This document shows, piece by piece, positions 43,620 through 54,045 of a stretch of DNA of 64,000 bases. The DNA comes from an uncultured SAR116 cluster alpha proteobacterium. GTDB lineage: Bacteria > Pseudomonadota > Alphaproteobacteria > Puniceispirillales > Marisalimonadaceae. Below the pieces are notes generated by a model. That model saw only the letters and a list, made by a program, of their open reading frames with translations. It ran no database searches and was not told where the DNA came from. Made by a program: the position numbers and the translations under genes. The stretch spans positions 1-64,000 of the forward strand of contig CACMOJ010000007.1 of NCBI GenBank assembly GCA_902615325.1, in the 5' to 3' direction. Within the stretch, counting starts at the first letter, position 1. Each line of letters starts with the position of its first letter.

Positions 43620-44219
43620 ATGAAAATATCAATAATCTCTACTAGTCATCAAAAAGAATCTCAATCGAAGAGAATTTCATTAATATTGAAAAACTTTGTT
43701 AAAGAAATTGACAACAAATTAAAAATTTTAAACGTGGATGCTTATGAGCTAAATATTCCTTTATGGACATCTAATAAAAAAAATAATTTAAAATTTTGGG
43801 AAAAAGATTCTAAATATATCTCAGAAGAATTAAATGCCTCTGATGGGTTTATCTTTGTGGTTCCAGAATATGGAGGGATGGCTACACCGAATGCTAAAAA
43901 TTTTTTTTTAATTTTTAATAATGGAGAGCTATTTCACAAACCCGGTCTTATTGTATCAATTAGCAGCGGTAATGGAGGTGCTTATCCAATTTCAGAGCTA
44001 AGATCAAGTTCTTATAAAAATAGCCATATTTTGTGGATACCTGAAAACGTGATTATTAGAAATGTTAAGCAGTTTTCTCCTGGAAATCATGGAGAATTAA
44101 TACCAGATTGGCTTGATGATAGAATAAAATATTCATGCAATTTGTTGATTAAATATGCTGAGTATTTAAAGCCAATTCAAAAAATAATTAATAAAAAGGA
44201 TTTTGGAAATGGAATGTAA
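43620..44219 (+). CDS. NAD(P)H-dependent FMN reductase family protein
   Basis: A flavodoxin-fold protein of 199 residues. [18 protein letters not shown] is the phosphate-binding start and [18 protein letters not shown] the isoalloxazine loop (YGG where most members have YNG/YNH). Quinone or azo reductases and flavin reductases share this fold. Its last bases overlap the next gene, a pterin carbinolamine dehydratase, so both may serve redox-cofactor chemistry, but the link is not established. Confidence 0.8.
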   Translation: MKISIISTSHQKESQSKRISLILKNFVKEIDNKLKILNVDAYELNIPLWTSNKKNNLKFWEKDSKYISEELNASDGFIFVVPEYGGMATPNAKNFFLIFNNGELFHKPGLIVSISSGNGGAYPISELRSSSYKNSHILWIPENVIIRNVKQFSPGNHGELIPDWLDDRIKYSCNLLIKYAEYLKPIQKIINKKDFGNGM

Positions 44220-44496
44220 ATTGTCATTAGATGATGTATTATCACAATTAAACTCTTGGGAATTAACGAAAGACGGAAGAGATGCAGTGGTAAAAGAATT
44301 TAAATTTACTGATTTTAAAAGTGCTTTTTCCTTTATGACTTCTATTGCTTTAAAATCAGAAGAAGTAGGGCATCATCCTGAGTGGTTTAACGTTTACAAT
44401 AAAGTTAAAATCACTTTGACAACTCATGATGTCAACGGATTAAGCGAAAAAGATATAATATTAGGTAAGTTTATAGATAATCAATATGAAAAATGA
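44209..44496 (+). CDS. phhB: Pterin-4a-carbinolamine dehydratase
   Basis: A 95-residue PCD/DCoH protein: [27 protein letters not shown] contains the active His-His-Pro-Glu-Trp, followed by [19 protein letters not shown] chose ATG 44209 with AAAAGGA 8 bases upstream, rather than an in-frame TTG two codons before. It recycles the oxidised pterin of aromatic hydroxylases. No such hydroxylase is in the window. It overlaps the preceding and following genes by about 11 bp each. Confidence 0.9.
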   Translation: MECKLSLDDVLSQLNSWELTKDGRDAVVKEFKFTDFKSAFSFMTSIALKSEEVGHHPEWFNVYNKVKITLTTHDVNGLSEKDIILGKFIDNQYEK

Positions 44497-46426
44497 GTTA
44501 CTTTGGAAACCAACTCAAAAAAGAGTTAAAAACACTTCCTTATTTAAATTTATTGAACATGTAAATACAAAACGTAAAGAAAAAATTGATAGTTTTGAAT
44601 CTTTACATAAATGGTCTGTTGAAAATAGAAATTATTTTTGGGATGAAGTTTGGAATTTTTATAATGTCATTGGCGAAAAAGGCGATCATCCATATGTAGA
44701 GCCTGAAAATAGTTTGCCAGGCACAAAATTTTTTCCAAATGGCATGTTAAATTATGCAGAAAATATGTTAAAGAAAAGTGATAATGATATAGCAATCACT
44801 TTTTGGTCAGAAGATAAAATAAAGAAAAAATTAAGTTGGTATGAACTCAAAAATCAAGTTGCTGCGGTGGCTAATTATTTTAAGAAAAAGGGTATTAATA
44901 AGGGTGACAGAGTTGCAGCTTATTTACCTAACGTACCTGAAACAATTATAGTTATGTTAGCGAGTTCTTCAATAGGCGCTATATTTTCATCAGCTTCTCC
45001 AGATTTCGGTGTAGAAGGAGTTTTAGACAGATTCGGTCAAATTGAGCCTAAAATATTAATAACTACAGATGGTTATAATTTTAATGGTGAAGAAATTAAT
45101 ATTACTGAAAAAGTTAAAAAAGTTGTTAATTCATTAAGAAGTGTAAAAGACGTAGTTTTAGTTCCTCTATTAAATTCTTCTGAGTTTTTTTCTTCCAATA
45201 AATCTATAATTTATAAAGATGTATTAGAAAATTATAAATCAAAAACATTAGGTTTTGTAAAATTAAAATTGGATCATCCTTTATATATTATGTTTTCTAG
45301 TGGAACAACTGGCAAACCCAAGTGTATTGTTCATTCAGCTGGTGGTGTTTTACTAAAACATTTAGTTGAGGTAGGCCTTCATTCAAATGCTAAGGAAAAA
45401 AAGAAATTTTTTTATTTTACAACTTGTGGTTGGATGATGTGGAACTGGTTGGTATCTTCTTTAATGTTAAATTCCACAATTTGTTTATATGATGGTTCGC
45501 CTTTTTATCCTACTTCAGATATTTTATGGACTTACGCTCAGGAAGAGGAGTTTAATTTTTTTGGTACATCTGCAAAATATATTGATGCATTATCAAAATT
45601 TAAAAATAATATTTCTGAAAAATTTGAATTAGAAAATTTAGAGACTATAGGATCTACCGGATCTCCTTTAGTTCATGAATCTTTTGACTACGTTTATAAT
45701 AATATAAAAAAAGATATACATTTGGCTAGCTTGTCCGGAGGAACAGATATTGTAGGTTGTTTTGTTGGAGGAAATCCAATTTCACCAGTTTACCGAGGGG
45801 AAATACAAGGCCCTATTTTAGGAATGGACGTTCATGTTTTTGATGATGATGGAAATTCTATTAATAATAAACAAGGTGAACTTGTATGTATCAAAAGTTT
45901 TCCAACAATGCCTATTAAATTCTGGAGAGATAATGGTGAGAAATATCATAATGCATATTTTGATAAATATAAAAATGTTTGGTATCATGGTGATTACATT
46001 TTAAAAACTGAAAACAATGGATTTATAATTTTTGGCAGATCAGATGCAACTCTTAATCCTGGAGGCGTAAGAATAGGTACTGCAGAGATATATAGACAAG
46101 TTGAAAAAATTGATGAAGTCATCGAAAGTTTAGTGATTGGTCAAAATTGGAAAAACGACACAAGATTAATTTTATTTGTTGTTTTAAAAGAAAAAACTCA
46201 ACTTACAGCAGAATTAATTAAAATAATTAAAAATCAATTAAGAACGGGCGCTTCACCTAGGCATGTCCCATCTATTGTTATTCAAACTCCTGAAATTCCA
46301 AAAACAAAATCTGGCAAAATTGTTGAGTTGGCTGTTAGAGATTTAGTTAACGGCAATGAAATTAAAAATGCTTCAGCGTTGGCAAATCCAGAAAGTTTAG
46401 ATTTTTTCAGAAATTTGAAAATTTAA
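44486..46426 (+). CDS. aacS: Acetoacetyl-CoA synthetase
   Basis: A 646-residue adenylate-forming enzyme. The N-terminal cap ([32 protein letters not shown]) is specific to acetoacetate-CoA ligases. P-loop [20 protein letters not shown], motif [21 protein letters not shown] and the hinge [24 protein letters not shown] are complete, and the catalytic Lys is near the end in [11 protein letters not shown]. It activates acetoacetate for lipid or storage-polymer use, or for ketone-body use. It converges on an MFS gene with no gap. Confidence 0.93.
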   Translation: MKNELLWKPTQKRVKNTSLFKFIEHVNTKRKEKIDSFESLHKWSVENRNYFWDEVWNFYNVIGEKGDHPYVEPENSLPGTKFFPNGMLNYAENMLKKSDNDIAITFWSEDKIKKKLSWYELKNQVAAVANYFKKKGINKGDRVAAYLPNVPETIIVMLASSSIGAIFSSASPDFGVEGVLDRFGQIEPKILITTDGYNFNGEEINITEKVKKVVNSLRSVKDVVLVPLLNSSEFFSSNKSIIYKDVLENYKSKTLGFVKLKLDHPLYIMFSSGTTGKPKCIVHSAGGVLLKHLVEVGLHSNAKEKKKFFYFTTCGWMMWNWLVSSLMLNSTICLYDGSPFYPTSDILWTYAQEEEFNFFGTSAKYIDALSKFKNNISEKFELENLETIGSTGSPLVHESFDYVYNNIKKDIHLASLSGGTDIVGCFVGGNPISPVYRGEIQGPILGMDVHVFDDDGNSINNKQGELVCIKSFPTMPIKFWRDNGEKYHNAYFDKYKNVWYHGDYILKTENNGFIIFGRSDATLNPGGVRIGTAEIYRQVEKIDEVIESLVIGQNWKNDTRLILFVVLKEKTQLTAELIKIIKNQLRTGASPRHVPSIVIQTPEIPKTKSGKIVELAVRDLVNGNEIKNASALANPESLDFFRNLKI

Positions 46427-47647
46427 TTAAGTTTTTACCATATTTGCGACTGGATTGTAATTAAAGGATTTTTCTTTGATAAATATATGAAATAAAAAAG
46501 CAGCAATTCCAAGCATAACGCTTATCCACCAAGCATTATCATAGCTTCCATAAATATCAAATATTTTACCACCAGACCAAGCGCCAAACAAACCTCCTAT
46601 TTGGTGGGATATAAAAACAATTCCTCCAAGAGTAGCTAAATATTTAGGACCCATAAATGTAAAAACGACTCCATTTGTTAGCGGGACTGTTGCCAGCCAT
46701 AATAGGCCTATGGATGCTCCAAATAGTAGCGCTACTATAGGAGATGGAGGTAGTATAACGAATAAAGTAATAACTATTGATCTACCTAAATAAATGTATG
46801 CTAATGAATTTTTCTTTAAAACTCGATCACCAAGCCAACCAAAAAATAAAGTACCTACAATATTAAATAAACCTATAATAGCAAGTGACCACCCCGCTAC
46901 GTCAATCGAAAGACCCTTAGAAATTAAATCATTTGGAAGATGAAGGCCAATAAAAGTTACATGAAAACCACATGTAAAAAAACCTAAAATAAGTAAAGCA
47001 TAGTTTTTATTGGAAAAAGAGAATTTTATAACATCTTTAAAGTCAAATGATTGATCTTGAGATTTTTCATTTTTAATAGTCTTGTCTGATTTTAATAAAG
47101 GTATTAGAACAATTAATGAAGCCGTAATTAAAGAGAGAAAAACAATTGTAGTTTGCCATCCATAAGTTTTGATTGAAAATAAGGTAGGTGCTATAAATAT
47201 AAATTGACCAAAAGAGGCAGAAGCCGCGGCAATTCCCATTGCCATTGATTTTTTTTCAGGTGGTGCTGTTTTACCTATAATTGCAACTATTGTTGACATT
47301 CCACCTGCCCCAAGACCTATACCAGTCATAAAGCCAAAATTGAAAATGATAAAATCACTCGATGGGTTACTTAAAATATAAACACCTAAAGCATAGCAAA
47401 TTATACCAAAAGCTAGGGCTTTTTGAGGGCCAAATCTATCAATTATCATTCCAAGCAAGAAGGCACTTAGACCCCAAATTATTGCTTGAATACTCATCCC
47501 TAGAGAAAATGGTTCAGCTCCAGATTTATTATATAGGCTAATTGGTTCTAAAAATAATCCAAAACAATTTCTAACTCCCATTATTACACAAACTATAATT
47601 GAACATGTAATTAATATTAACTTCCAATTTATTTCATTTTGTTTCAT
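46427..47647 (-). CDS. MFS transporter, monocarboxylate/OFA type
   Basis: A transporter of 406 residues with twelve predicted helices. The A-like loop LLGMIIDRFGPQKALAFG follows helix 2, and GWLGDRVLKKN the corresponding loop in the second half. The N-terminal segment MGVRNCFGLFLEPI is typical of oxalate/formate and monocarboxylate MFS members. ATG 47647 is preferred; a GTG three codons earlier overlaps queF. A substrate such as a small organic acid is plausible beside acetoacetyl-CoA synthetase but not shown. Confidence 0.85.
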   Translation of the reverse strand: MKQNEINWKLILITCSIIVCVIMGVRNCFGLFLEPISLYNKSGAEPFSLGMSIQAIIWGLSAFLLGMIIDRFGPQKALAFGIICYALGVYILSNPSSDFIIFNFGFMTGIGLGAGGMSTIVAIIGKTAPPEKKSMAMGIAAASASFGQFIFIAPTLFSIKTYGWQTTIVFLSLITASLIVLIPLLKSDKTIKNEKSQDQSFDFKDVIKFSFSNKNYALLILGFFTCGFHVTFIGLHLPNDLISKGLSIDVAGWSLAIIGLFNIVGTLFFGWLGDRVLKKNSLAYIYLGRSIVITLFVILPPSPIVALLFGASIGLLWLATVPLTNGVVFTFMGPKYLATLGGIVFISHQIGGLFGAWSGGKIFDIYGSYDNAWWISVMLGIAAFLFHIFIKEKSFNYNPVANMVKT

Positions 47648-47648
47648 T

Positions 47649-48110
47649 TTAATCACGACCTCTATAGGGACTAAAATTTAATTCTGGTACTAAACAGCCT
47701 TTTGGTATATTATTTGTTTGCCAAAAAATATCAATTGGTATCCCGCCTCTTGGATACCATATTCCTGCTATTCTTAACCAATTTGGTTTCAGTAAGCTTT
47801 TTAGATCTTTAGCAATTGAAATAGTGCAGTCTTCATGAAAAGCACCATGATTTCTATATCCAGTCAAGTATAACTTTAATGATTTACTCTCCACAATGAA
47901 TTTATTTGGAACATAGTCAATTATTAGTTTTGCAAAATCAGGCTGAGAAGTCACGGGGCAAATTGATGTGAATTCTGGACACGTGAAACGAATGCAATAT
48001 TTTGTATCTAAATGAGGGTTGGGATGTTTATCTAAAACGGAATGATCAGGATTTGATAAAAGATTATTTTGTTTCCCCAAATATTTAAATTTTTCTTTTT
48101 TATATTTCAT
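47649..48110 (-). CDS. queF: NADPH-dependent 7-cyano-7-deazaguanine reductase (type I)
   Basis: A 153-residue T-fold protein. The catalytic Cys is in [15 protein letters not shown], and the QueF motif is [22 protein letters not shown]. It reduces preQ0 to preQ1 in queuosine tRNA modification. Length and the presence of one T-fold domain identify the short type I form. It stands between the pyrF-type gene and an MFS gene on the same strand. Confidence 0.95.
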   Translation of the reverse strand: MKYKKEKFKYLGKQNNLLSNPDHSVLDKHPNPHLDTKYCIRFTCPEFTSICPVTSQPDFAKLIIDYVPNKFIVESKSLKLYLTGYRNHGAFHEDCTISIAKDLKSLLKPNWLRIAGIWYPRGGIPIDIFWQTNNIPKGCLVPELNFSPYRGRD

Positions 48111-48112
48111 AT

Positions 48113-49039
48113 TTATAAATGTAAGTTAGAGATATTTTCTTCTAAATTTTTATATATTTCTTTTTTCCAAGATTTAATATCATTACAATTATTTGCTGAA
48201 ATTGGAAAGCATAAATCTCTTGAAGAATTAATTATACCTGAATTAAATTTGTTTTTATATTTTTTATCAGGAAGGAGTCCATGTAAAGCATCTTCTATAG
48301 AGCCTCCTTGTTTTCCAAACCCAGGTATTAAAAAGGGAGCATAAGGAAGTTTTTTTCTAATATGTTCTAGTTCTTTTGGATAGGTTGCTCCAGTAACTAT
48401 TCCAATAGAAGATAAATTATGCTTTCCAATATTTTTACTAATTTTTGGATTTAACTTATCTATAAGAATTTCATATAATTTTTTGTTTTCTGTAGTTGTT
48501 TGTTCTTGTAAGTCTTTTGCTCCGGGATTACTTGTGTGTACTAAAATAAATAAACCAAATTTTGGAATATATCGTTCAAAAGCATTTAAGGTTTCAATTC
48601 CGAGCCAAGGATTTATTGTTATGGCATCACATGGATATGGAGATGATTTAGAAAAAAATGCATTTGCATATGCATTATTTGTGGAACCAATATCACCTCT
48701 TTTACAGTCAATAATACAAATGATATATTTTTCTTTTATTAAATGACATAACTTTGAAAGTAATTTAAAACCCTCTGGGCCAAGTTGCTCAAAAAAAGCA
48801 ATTTGTAATTTTATTGCAGGTACTAAATCAGCAATAGTTTCGATTAGCTTTATACAGAAACTTTCTACTATTTTAATATTGTTTTTAGAGTAAATTTCAT
48901 TAGTCAATTTAATTTTCTTTTGAAATACTTTAGGTATTAAATCTAAATGAGGATCTATCCCTAAACATAAAAAATTTTCTTTTTTCCTTATAGTTTCAAA
49001 CAACCTATCGCCAAAATGTTTTTTGTTTATACCAGGCAA
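48113..49039 (-). CDS. pyrF: Orotidine 5'-phosphate decarboxylase, PyrF type 2
   Basis: A 308-residue TIM-barrel enzyme: [28 protein letters not shown], the catalytic [22 protein letters not shown] and [11 protein letters not shown]. The longer second form of OMP decarboxylase shows this spacing. The start is most likely TTG at 49039, 9 bp after the DUF1244 stop; no ATG lies before the barrel. It completes UMP synthesis with pyrC 5 kb away. Confidence 0.92.
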   Translation of the reverse strand: MPGINKKHFGDRLFETIRKKENFLCLGIDPHLDLIPKVFQKKIKLTNEIYSKNNIKIVESFCIKLIETIADLVPAIKLQIAFFEQLGPEGFKLLSKLCHLIKEKYIICIIDCKRGDIGSTNNAYANAFFSKSSPYPCDAITINPWLGIETLNAFERYIPKFGLFILVHTSNPGAKDLQEQTTTENKKLYEILIDKLNPKISKNIGKHNLSSIGIVTGATYPKELEHIRKKLPYAPFLIPGFGKQGGSIEDALHGLLPDKKYKNKFNSGIINSSRDLCFPISANNCNDIKSWKKEIYKNLEENISNLHL

Positions 49040-49048
49040 TCTATTTAT

Positions 49049-49348
49049 TTACTTTTCGTTAAATTCATCAATTTGATCTTGAGAAGCTTCTTTCTGAAAC
49101 CTATCTTTCCAATTTTTATAGGACATACCATAAACCTTTTCTCTTGAAGTCTCGTAATCAATTTCAAGACCTTCATCTTTGGCCGCTTCAGAATACCACT
49201 TTGAGAGACAGTTTCTACAAAATCCAGAGAGATTCATTAAGTCTATATTTTGTACATCTGTTCTCTTTTGCAAATGGAAGATTAATTTTTCAAAAACTTT
49301 TGATTGTATATTTGTTAGTTTTAGATCTGAAGTAGTTTTGTCTTTCAT
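49049..49348 (-). CDS. DUF1244 family protein
   Basis: A small protein of 99 residues with the family signature LMNLSGFCRNCLSKWYSEAA followed by SREKVYGMSYKNWKDRFQKEAS. The Cys-x-x-Cys pair suggests metal or redox involvement, but no function is known to me. It is common and conserved in alphaproteobacteria and here precedes pyrF on the same strand and is divergent from mntR. Confidence 0.9.
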   Translation of the reverse strand: MKDKTTSDLKLTNIQSKVFEKLIFHLQKRTDVQNIDLMNLSGFCRNCLSKWYSEAAKDEGLEIDYETSREKVYGMSYKNWKDRFQKEASQDQIDEFNEK

Positions 49349-49363
49349 AACTTTCCTATTATT

Positions 49364-49393
49364 TTGACTTAATATATTGTAATATCATAATAT
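49364..49393 (+). promoter_or_regulatory. Candidate promoter before mntR
   Basis: TTGACT (49364-49369) and TAATAT (49388-49393) are spaced 18 bp, with the mntR start 30 bp further on. The -10 matches four of six consensus bases. The 74-bp divergent gap is the only place for promoters of both mntR and the DUF1244 gene. The match is weak given the AT content. Confidence 0.3.
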
Positions 49394-49422
49394 CAATTTA
49401 TACACCAACATTAAAAACTATT

Positions 49423-49845
49423 ATGAAATTTAAAAATTCAACAAGTTCTGATCGTTTTTTTCAAATTCGTAATGCAAGAAATACTGAAATTGCTGAGGAT
49501 TACACAGAAATGATTGCAGAGCTAATCAATGAAAATGGAGAAGCAAGAGTAGTTGATCTGGCAAAAAATTTCGGTGTAACAAGTCCAACAGTTAATAGTG
49601 TTATTAGAAGATTAGTAAGAGATGGCTATGTTGAAAGTAAGCCTTATAGGTCAATTTTTCTTACAGAAAAAGGTAAAGCACTCGCAAAATATTGTAAAAA
49701 AAGACATGATATTGTATACAACTTTCTTATCTCTATCGGTGTTGACATTGAAACCGCCAAAATGGATGCCGAAGGTATTGAGCATCATGTAAGCGCAGAA
49801 ACTTTAAATATTTTTGAAAATTATAGTAAATTAAATAAAGATTAA
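49423..49845 (+). CDS. mntR: MntR-type manganese-responsive regulator (DtxR family)
   Basis: A 140-residue protein: N-terminal RFFQIRNARNTEIAEDYTEMIAEL, a winged helix with ARVVDLAKNFGVTSPTVNSVIRRLVRDGYVES and PYRSIFLTEKG, and a C-terminal metal-binding domain with KRHDIVYNFL and DAEGIEHHVSAETL. This is the alphaproteobacterial MntR type, lacking the SH3 domain of DtxR. It normally represses manganese uptake genes, which are not within the window. It abuts the convergent ArnT-like gene with no spacing. Confidence 0.92.
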   Translation: MKFKNSTSSDRFFQIRNARNTEIAEDYTEMIAELINENGEARVVDLAKNFGVTSPTVNSVIRRLVRDGYVESKPYRSIFLTEKGKALAKYCKKRHDIVYNFLISIGVDIETAKMDAEGIEHHVSAETLNIFENYSKLNKD

Positions 49846-51324
49846 TTACTTTATTCTTGCTCTCATGATATAATGAATTCTTACAGAATTTTCTGTTTCT
49901 TTGAAAATTGTTTTTCCTATAGTTTCAAATTTATCAAAATATTTTATATATTGTCTATCTATACCATCTAAATTACTAATTATCAGGACAACGTCATTTT
50001 TTTTTAGTGAATGATCTTTAAAGTTATAATTATATTCGTAATGATTTATTGGTTTTTTTCTTGAAGTAAAATAGTATCTTTTAATTTCTTTGTTTTCAGA
50101 AAGTTTAAGTTGATAAGAAAATTTTGTTATATCATTTCTTCTAGAGAATATTAGAGCACTTGGTTTTTCAGAATTTAAATATGATTTAATTGTTTTACTT
50201 TGCTCAGAATAGCCTTTTAACTTTCTCAATGGATCACTTTTCAAATCAATAGGGTTTAAGTTTCCAGTAAAATAAATTTTTATTAAAAGGACAAATATTC
50301 CAATGTTTATAAGTAAATTTAATTTAATTCCTGTCAAAATTATTTTATCTTTTTGGTTATAAATAAAACTCCCAATTAAAATTATTATCCCTGGAAATGC
50401 TGTTGCAGCCCAGTTAGCGTTAGACGTTTTAAGAAAAGATTGCATTATAATTAAAATTAAAATGGGTAATGAAAAACAAATTAATAAAAATTCATTTTTA
50501 TTATAAGATTTAATTTTTGTAATTTTTAATAGATAGGCAATTACAATAAACGGGCCACATATTATTAATTGTGAACCCATAAATTTCATTGGTTCTAAAT
50601 AATTTAAAGAGACTGTATCTAAATTAGCATTGTATGCTGTGTGACTAAAAGTAGAGAGATCATTCATATAATTCCAATAGAGATTTGGAGCGCATGCAAG
50701 TAAAAAAACACAAATTGTTAGAATAAATTTAAATACATTCTTTTTAAATCTTTGGTTCAAAATTGTTAAACAAATTAAAATTACAATAAAATATAAAGCG
50801 GCATATTTTGTTAAGAAAGCTAACCCAATCGATATTCCAAGTAAAATTGGCCAAATAATTTTATTACTTTCTAGTGTTTTAATAAGAGTATATAAACTAA
50901 TACACCAAAATAGTAATAAAGGTGTATCAGTTGATATTATAAGACTTCCAAAACTAGTTAAAGGCAATGTTGCCCATATCAATGTAACAAAGTTTGCGAC
51001 TTTAATATTATAAACACTCTTGGAAATAAGCCATATCACAACTGATACTAAAAGATGAATAATAGGGGATGAAAGTCTTATAGACCACTCTGCAATTCCA
51101 AAAAAATAAGTGGTGCAAGCTATTAACCAAGCTATAAAAGGTGGTTTAGAAAAATATCCAAGATCTAGGTTATTTGACCAATCCCAATATTGTGCTTCAT
51201 CAACTGAAAGACTTAGTGGAGAATTTAAAAGAGATATAACTTTGATTATAAATAAAGCTAATAAAAACAAAAAAGTTTTTTGAACACTTAATTCAAAAAT
51301 ATTTTTTTTTCTAAAATAAATCAA
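49846..51324 (-). CDS. ArnT/PMT-like membrane glycosyltransferase
   Basis: A 492-residue GT-C enzyme. The classic first-loop motif LSVDEAQYWDWS (catalytic Asp-Glu), followed by LGYFSKPPFIAWLIA, and LISTDTPLLLFWCISLY are those of family 39/83 transferases using polyprenyl-phosphate donors. About ten helices and a soluble C-terminal domain. It is outside the main polysaccharide block, so it may modify lipid A, a glycan or protein; the donor is unknown. Confidence 0.88.
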   Translation of the reverse strand: MIYFRKKNIFELSVQKTFLFLLALFIIKVISLLNSPLSLSVDEAQYWDWSNNLDLGYFSKPPFIAWLIACTTYFFGIAEWSIRLSSPIIHLLVSVVIWLISKSVYNIKVANFVTLIWATLPLTSFGSLIISTDTPLLLFWCISLYTLIKTLESNKIIWPILLGISIGLAFLTKYAALYFIVILICLTILNQRFKKNVFKFILTICVFLLACAPNLYWNYMNDLSTFSHTAYNANLDTVSLNYLEPMKFMGSQLIICGPFIVIAYLLKITKIKSYNKNEFLLICFSLPILILIIMQSFLKTSNANWAATAFPGIIILIGSFIYNQKDKIILTGIKLNLLINIGIFVLLIKIYFTGNLNPIDLKSDPLRKLKGYSEQSKTIKSYLNSEKPSALIFSRRNDITKFSYQLKLSENKEIKRYYFTSRKKPINHYEYNYNFKDHSLKKNDVVLIISNLDGIDRQYIKYFDKFETIGKTIFKETENSVRIHYIMRARIK

Positions 51325-51415
51325 AATTTTTCAACATCTTTAATTAATATGAAGTTATTGATTTTTAAATTAACGTAATTACTTCATTATAGTATCAACA
51401 ACTAAAGGTCTGATT

Positions 51416-51820
51416 TTGAGTGAAGTAGATGAAATAATCAAGGATTTTGAATTTTTAAACTCCTGGGAAGATAAATATCAAATGATAATTGACATGGGTA
51501 AATCTCTTCCAGAACTAGATGATATGTATATGAATGACAATTATAGATTAAAGGGATGTCAATCTACAGTCTATTTTGTTTCTAAGTTAAATAAAGATAA
51601 AACTCTTTCATTTAAAGCAAATAGCGATGCTTTTATTGTTAAAGGTTTAATAGCATTAATATTAAAAGTTTTTAATAATAAAAGTCCATCAGATATATTG
51701 ACTACAGATCTTGATTTTTTAAAAACAATTGGTTTAGATCAACACTTATCTGTAACTAGAAAAAATGGACTATCTTCAATGATAGATAGAATAAAATTAG
51801 AAGCAAAAAAAAATATGTAA
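51416..51820 (+). CDS. sufE: SufE-family Fe-S assembly protein
   Basis: A 134-residue sulfur-acceptor protein. The persulfide Cys is in NYRLKGCQSTVYF, and the start EIIKDFEFLNSWEDKYQMIIDMGK and LIALILKVFNNKSP are standard. SufE takes sulfur from SufS. The start is TTG with AAAGG 8 bases upstream; the first internal ATG would remove helix 1. No other suf gene is nearby. Confidence 0.93.
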   Translation: MSEVDEIIKDFEFLNSWEDKYQMIIDMGKSLPELDDMYMNDNYRLKGCQSTVYFVSKLNKDKTLSFKANSDAFIVKGLIALILKVFNNKSPSDILTTDLDFLKTIGLDQHLSVTRKNGLSSMIDRIKLEAKKNM

Positions 51821-51833
51821 TTGAGGCACCAAT

Positions 51834-52634
51834 TTGTTAGGAAAAATCCTAAATATTACAAGTTTACAAAACCCTATTATTAAAGATCTAACTAAAATCA
51901 TACTTGGTAATAATAAAAAAGGAATAAAATCATTTATTTGTGAAGGTAATTTTTTTTTAAAATCGGCATTTGAAAATAAATGGGAAATACAAACATTAGT
52001 AATAAATTCTACTACTAGTTATAGTACAGAAATAACTAAAATTATTAACGATTGTATACTGAAAAATGTTAAAGTTATTAGTGTAGACAAGAAAATACTA
52101 TCAAAAATATCTAATAATAATAACGCACAAAATATTATATTTAAGGTAAAAAAAAAGAAATTTTTATTTAGTGATTTAAATATTAATGATGTTCATGTTG
52201 CTATTGACGGTATTACAGATCCTGGGAATTTGGGAACAATATTAAGAACAATAAACGCTTTTGGAATTAATAATCTTATCTTAGTAGGTGATACAGTTAA
52301 TCAATTTAAAAAGGAAGCTGTTAGATCTAGTATGGCATCATTATTTAATCTTAAAATAATTAATACGAATTTTATTAATTTTAAAAATTGGGTTAATAAG
52401 AATTCGATCAAATTATATGGAACTGATCTCAGAAGTGAAAACAATTATTTAAATGAGAATTGGATATTTCCTTTATGTTTAGTTTTAGGTAATGAAAAAA
52501 ATGGAATAAGTGAAGAAATAAAAAGACTTTGTGATAAGCTTATTTTTATTAAAACCAAAAATGATGAAAGTTTAAATCTATCAGTCGCTAATGGAATAAT
52601 TTTGAGTGAAATATTTAGGAAATATCCTAAATGA
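51834..52634 (+). CDS. TrmH/SpoU-family RNA 2'-O-methyltransferase
   Basis: A 266-residue enzyme with an N-terminal substrate-binding domain (ITSLQNPIIKDLTK) and a knotted SPOUT domain: AIDGITDPGNLGTILRTINAFGI, LVLGNEKNGISEEI and ESLNLSVANGIILSEIFR. It methylates ribose in rRNA or tRNA (RlmB/TrmH type). The start is TTG at 51834, 13 bp after sufE; there is no good ATG alternative. The exact target nucleotide cannot be told from sequence. Confidence 0.92.
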   Translation: MLGKILNITSLQNPIIKDLTKIILGNNKKGIKSFICEGNFFLKSAFENKWEIQTLVINSTTSYSTEITKIINDCILKNVKVISVDKKILSKISNNNNAQNIIFKVKKKKFLFSDLNINDVHVAIDGITDPGNLGTILRTINAFGINNLILVGDTVNQFKKEAVRSSMASLFNLKIINTNFINFKNWVNKNSIKLYGTDLRSENNYLNENWIFPLCLVLGNEKNGISEEIKRLCDKLIFIKTKNDESLNLSVANGIILSEIFRKYPK

Positions 52635-52638
52635 TTTG

Positions 52639-54042
52639 TTAGAGTTTTTTAAATATTTGCTTTCCTAACTCAACACCATATTGATCAAAAGGATTTATGT
52701 CAGAAAAAGAAGCTTCAAAAAGTGTTTTATATTCGTAAATGCAAAGTAATTGTCCAAGTGTATATTCGTTTAATGTATTAAACATAAAAAGGTCAACAGG
52801 TTTATTTCCTTTAACATGTTGGTGAACATTTTCAATAGATTTATCAGATCCATTTTTAAAGGCAAAGTACTGGGATATAGCAAAATTTTGTAAATCTCTT
52901 GAATTATTTTTATCATAATCATCAAAAATACAAAATTCTGAATTTAAGTTATGAGAAAAACAAATTAAATCTGCAGTAAAAGATAAAGTTGACTGGTGTA
53001 AGGCTTGAAAAAAACTGTGCTGTGCATCTGTACCAACTTCACCAAAAATAAATGAACAAGGTGAATTTGAAATATTTTCATTAAAAGAATTGACAGATTT
53101 TCCATTACTTTCCATAACAAGTTGCTGCAAATAAGAGGGTAATAAGGAAAGTTGGTCTGAATATGGAATTACAATATGATTGTTAACAGAATGGTATTTA
53201 CGAAAATAAAAGCTTTTAAGAGCTAAAATATATGGTAAGGATTTTTCAAAATTATTAACTATAAGGTCATCAATACTTTTACCCCCATTAAGAAAATTGG
53301 TAAAAAATTCTTTTCCAAATATAATTGTATTAACTAAGTTTGAAGAAGACCATATAGAAAAACGACCGCCAATTGATTTGTCTAATTTAATAATATTTGA
53401 TGAAGATAAACCATATTTAATTGCCTTTTCAGGAAAAGAGGTAATAAAAAATAAATTCTTATAAAATAATTCTTCAGATCTAGACTTTAAAAACCAAGCC
53501 CTTATTTTTTTTAAATTTTGTTGAGTTTCATAAGTACTAAAAGACTTCGAAACACAAATAACAAGCGTGTTAGTGGGGTTTAATTTCAAAATCTTTTTAT
53601 TTAAAGATAAAGGGTCTAAATTAGAGATAAAATGAACATTAGGGCCATTTGACAAATGTGAAAAAGAATTATAAATCAATTTAGGACCAAGGTTAGATCC
53701 ACCAGAGCCAAGATGAATTATGTCAGTTATATTTGAATATTTAGTGGAATTTATATAATCAGCAGTTTTAAACATGTTGTCTAAATCACTAAAAATATTT
53801 ACATATTTAGATGACTTATCTTTGTCACAATAAAATCTTGGGACAAAGTGAAGTGCTGATTTGTTTTCAGTAAAATTTATTTTAGAGTTGTTAAATAAAG
53901 AAGTAACAAATGTGTTAGCTTTAGAAAAAAGAGATAATCTCTCATCATTATTAAGATTTTCATTAGATAAAAGTGAAAAAGAATAAAAATTTAATCTATC
54001 TAAGGATTGTACTAAATCAGGTTTTAGTTTTAAATTATTCAT
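52639..54042 (-). CDS. pgi: Glucose-6-phosphate isomerase
   Basis: A 467-residue isomerase, shorter than the ~550 of E. coli. HLGSGGSNLGPKL, SKSFSTYETQQNLK, GGRFSIWSSSNLVNT with the active Arg, ESNGKSV with the catalytic Glu, and FQALHQSTL with the catalytic His are all present. It interconverts glucose-6-phosphate and fructose-6-phosphate, supplying manC and hexosamine routes. Its ATG lies only 3 bp from the divergent ATG of the next gene. Confidence 0.94.
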   Translation of the reverse strand: MNNLKLKPDLVQSLDRLNFYSFSLLSNENLNNDERLSLFSKANTFVTSLFNNSKINFTENKSALHFVPRFYCDKDKSSKYVNIFSDLDNMFKTADYINSTKYSNITDIIHLGSGGSNLGPKLIYNSFSHLSNGPNVHFISNLDPLSLNKKILKLNPTNTLVICVSKSFSTYETQQNLKKIRAWFLKSRSEELFYKNLFFITSFPEKAIKYGLSSSNIIKLDKSIGGRFSIWSSSNLVNTIIFGKEFFTNFLNGGKSIDDLIVNNFEKSLPYILALKSFYFRKYHSVNNHIVIPYSDQLSLLPSYLQQLVMESNGKSVNSFNENISNSPCSFIFGEVGTDAQHSFFQALHQSTLSFTADLICFSHNLNSEFCIFDDYDKNNSRDLQNFAISQYFAFKNGSDKSIENVHQHVKGNKPVDLFMFNTLNEYTLGQLLCIYEYKTLFEASFSDINPFDQYGVELGKQIFKKL

Positions 54043-54045
54043 AAA

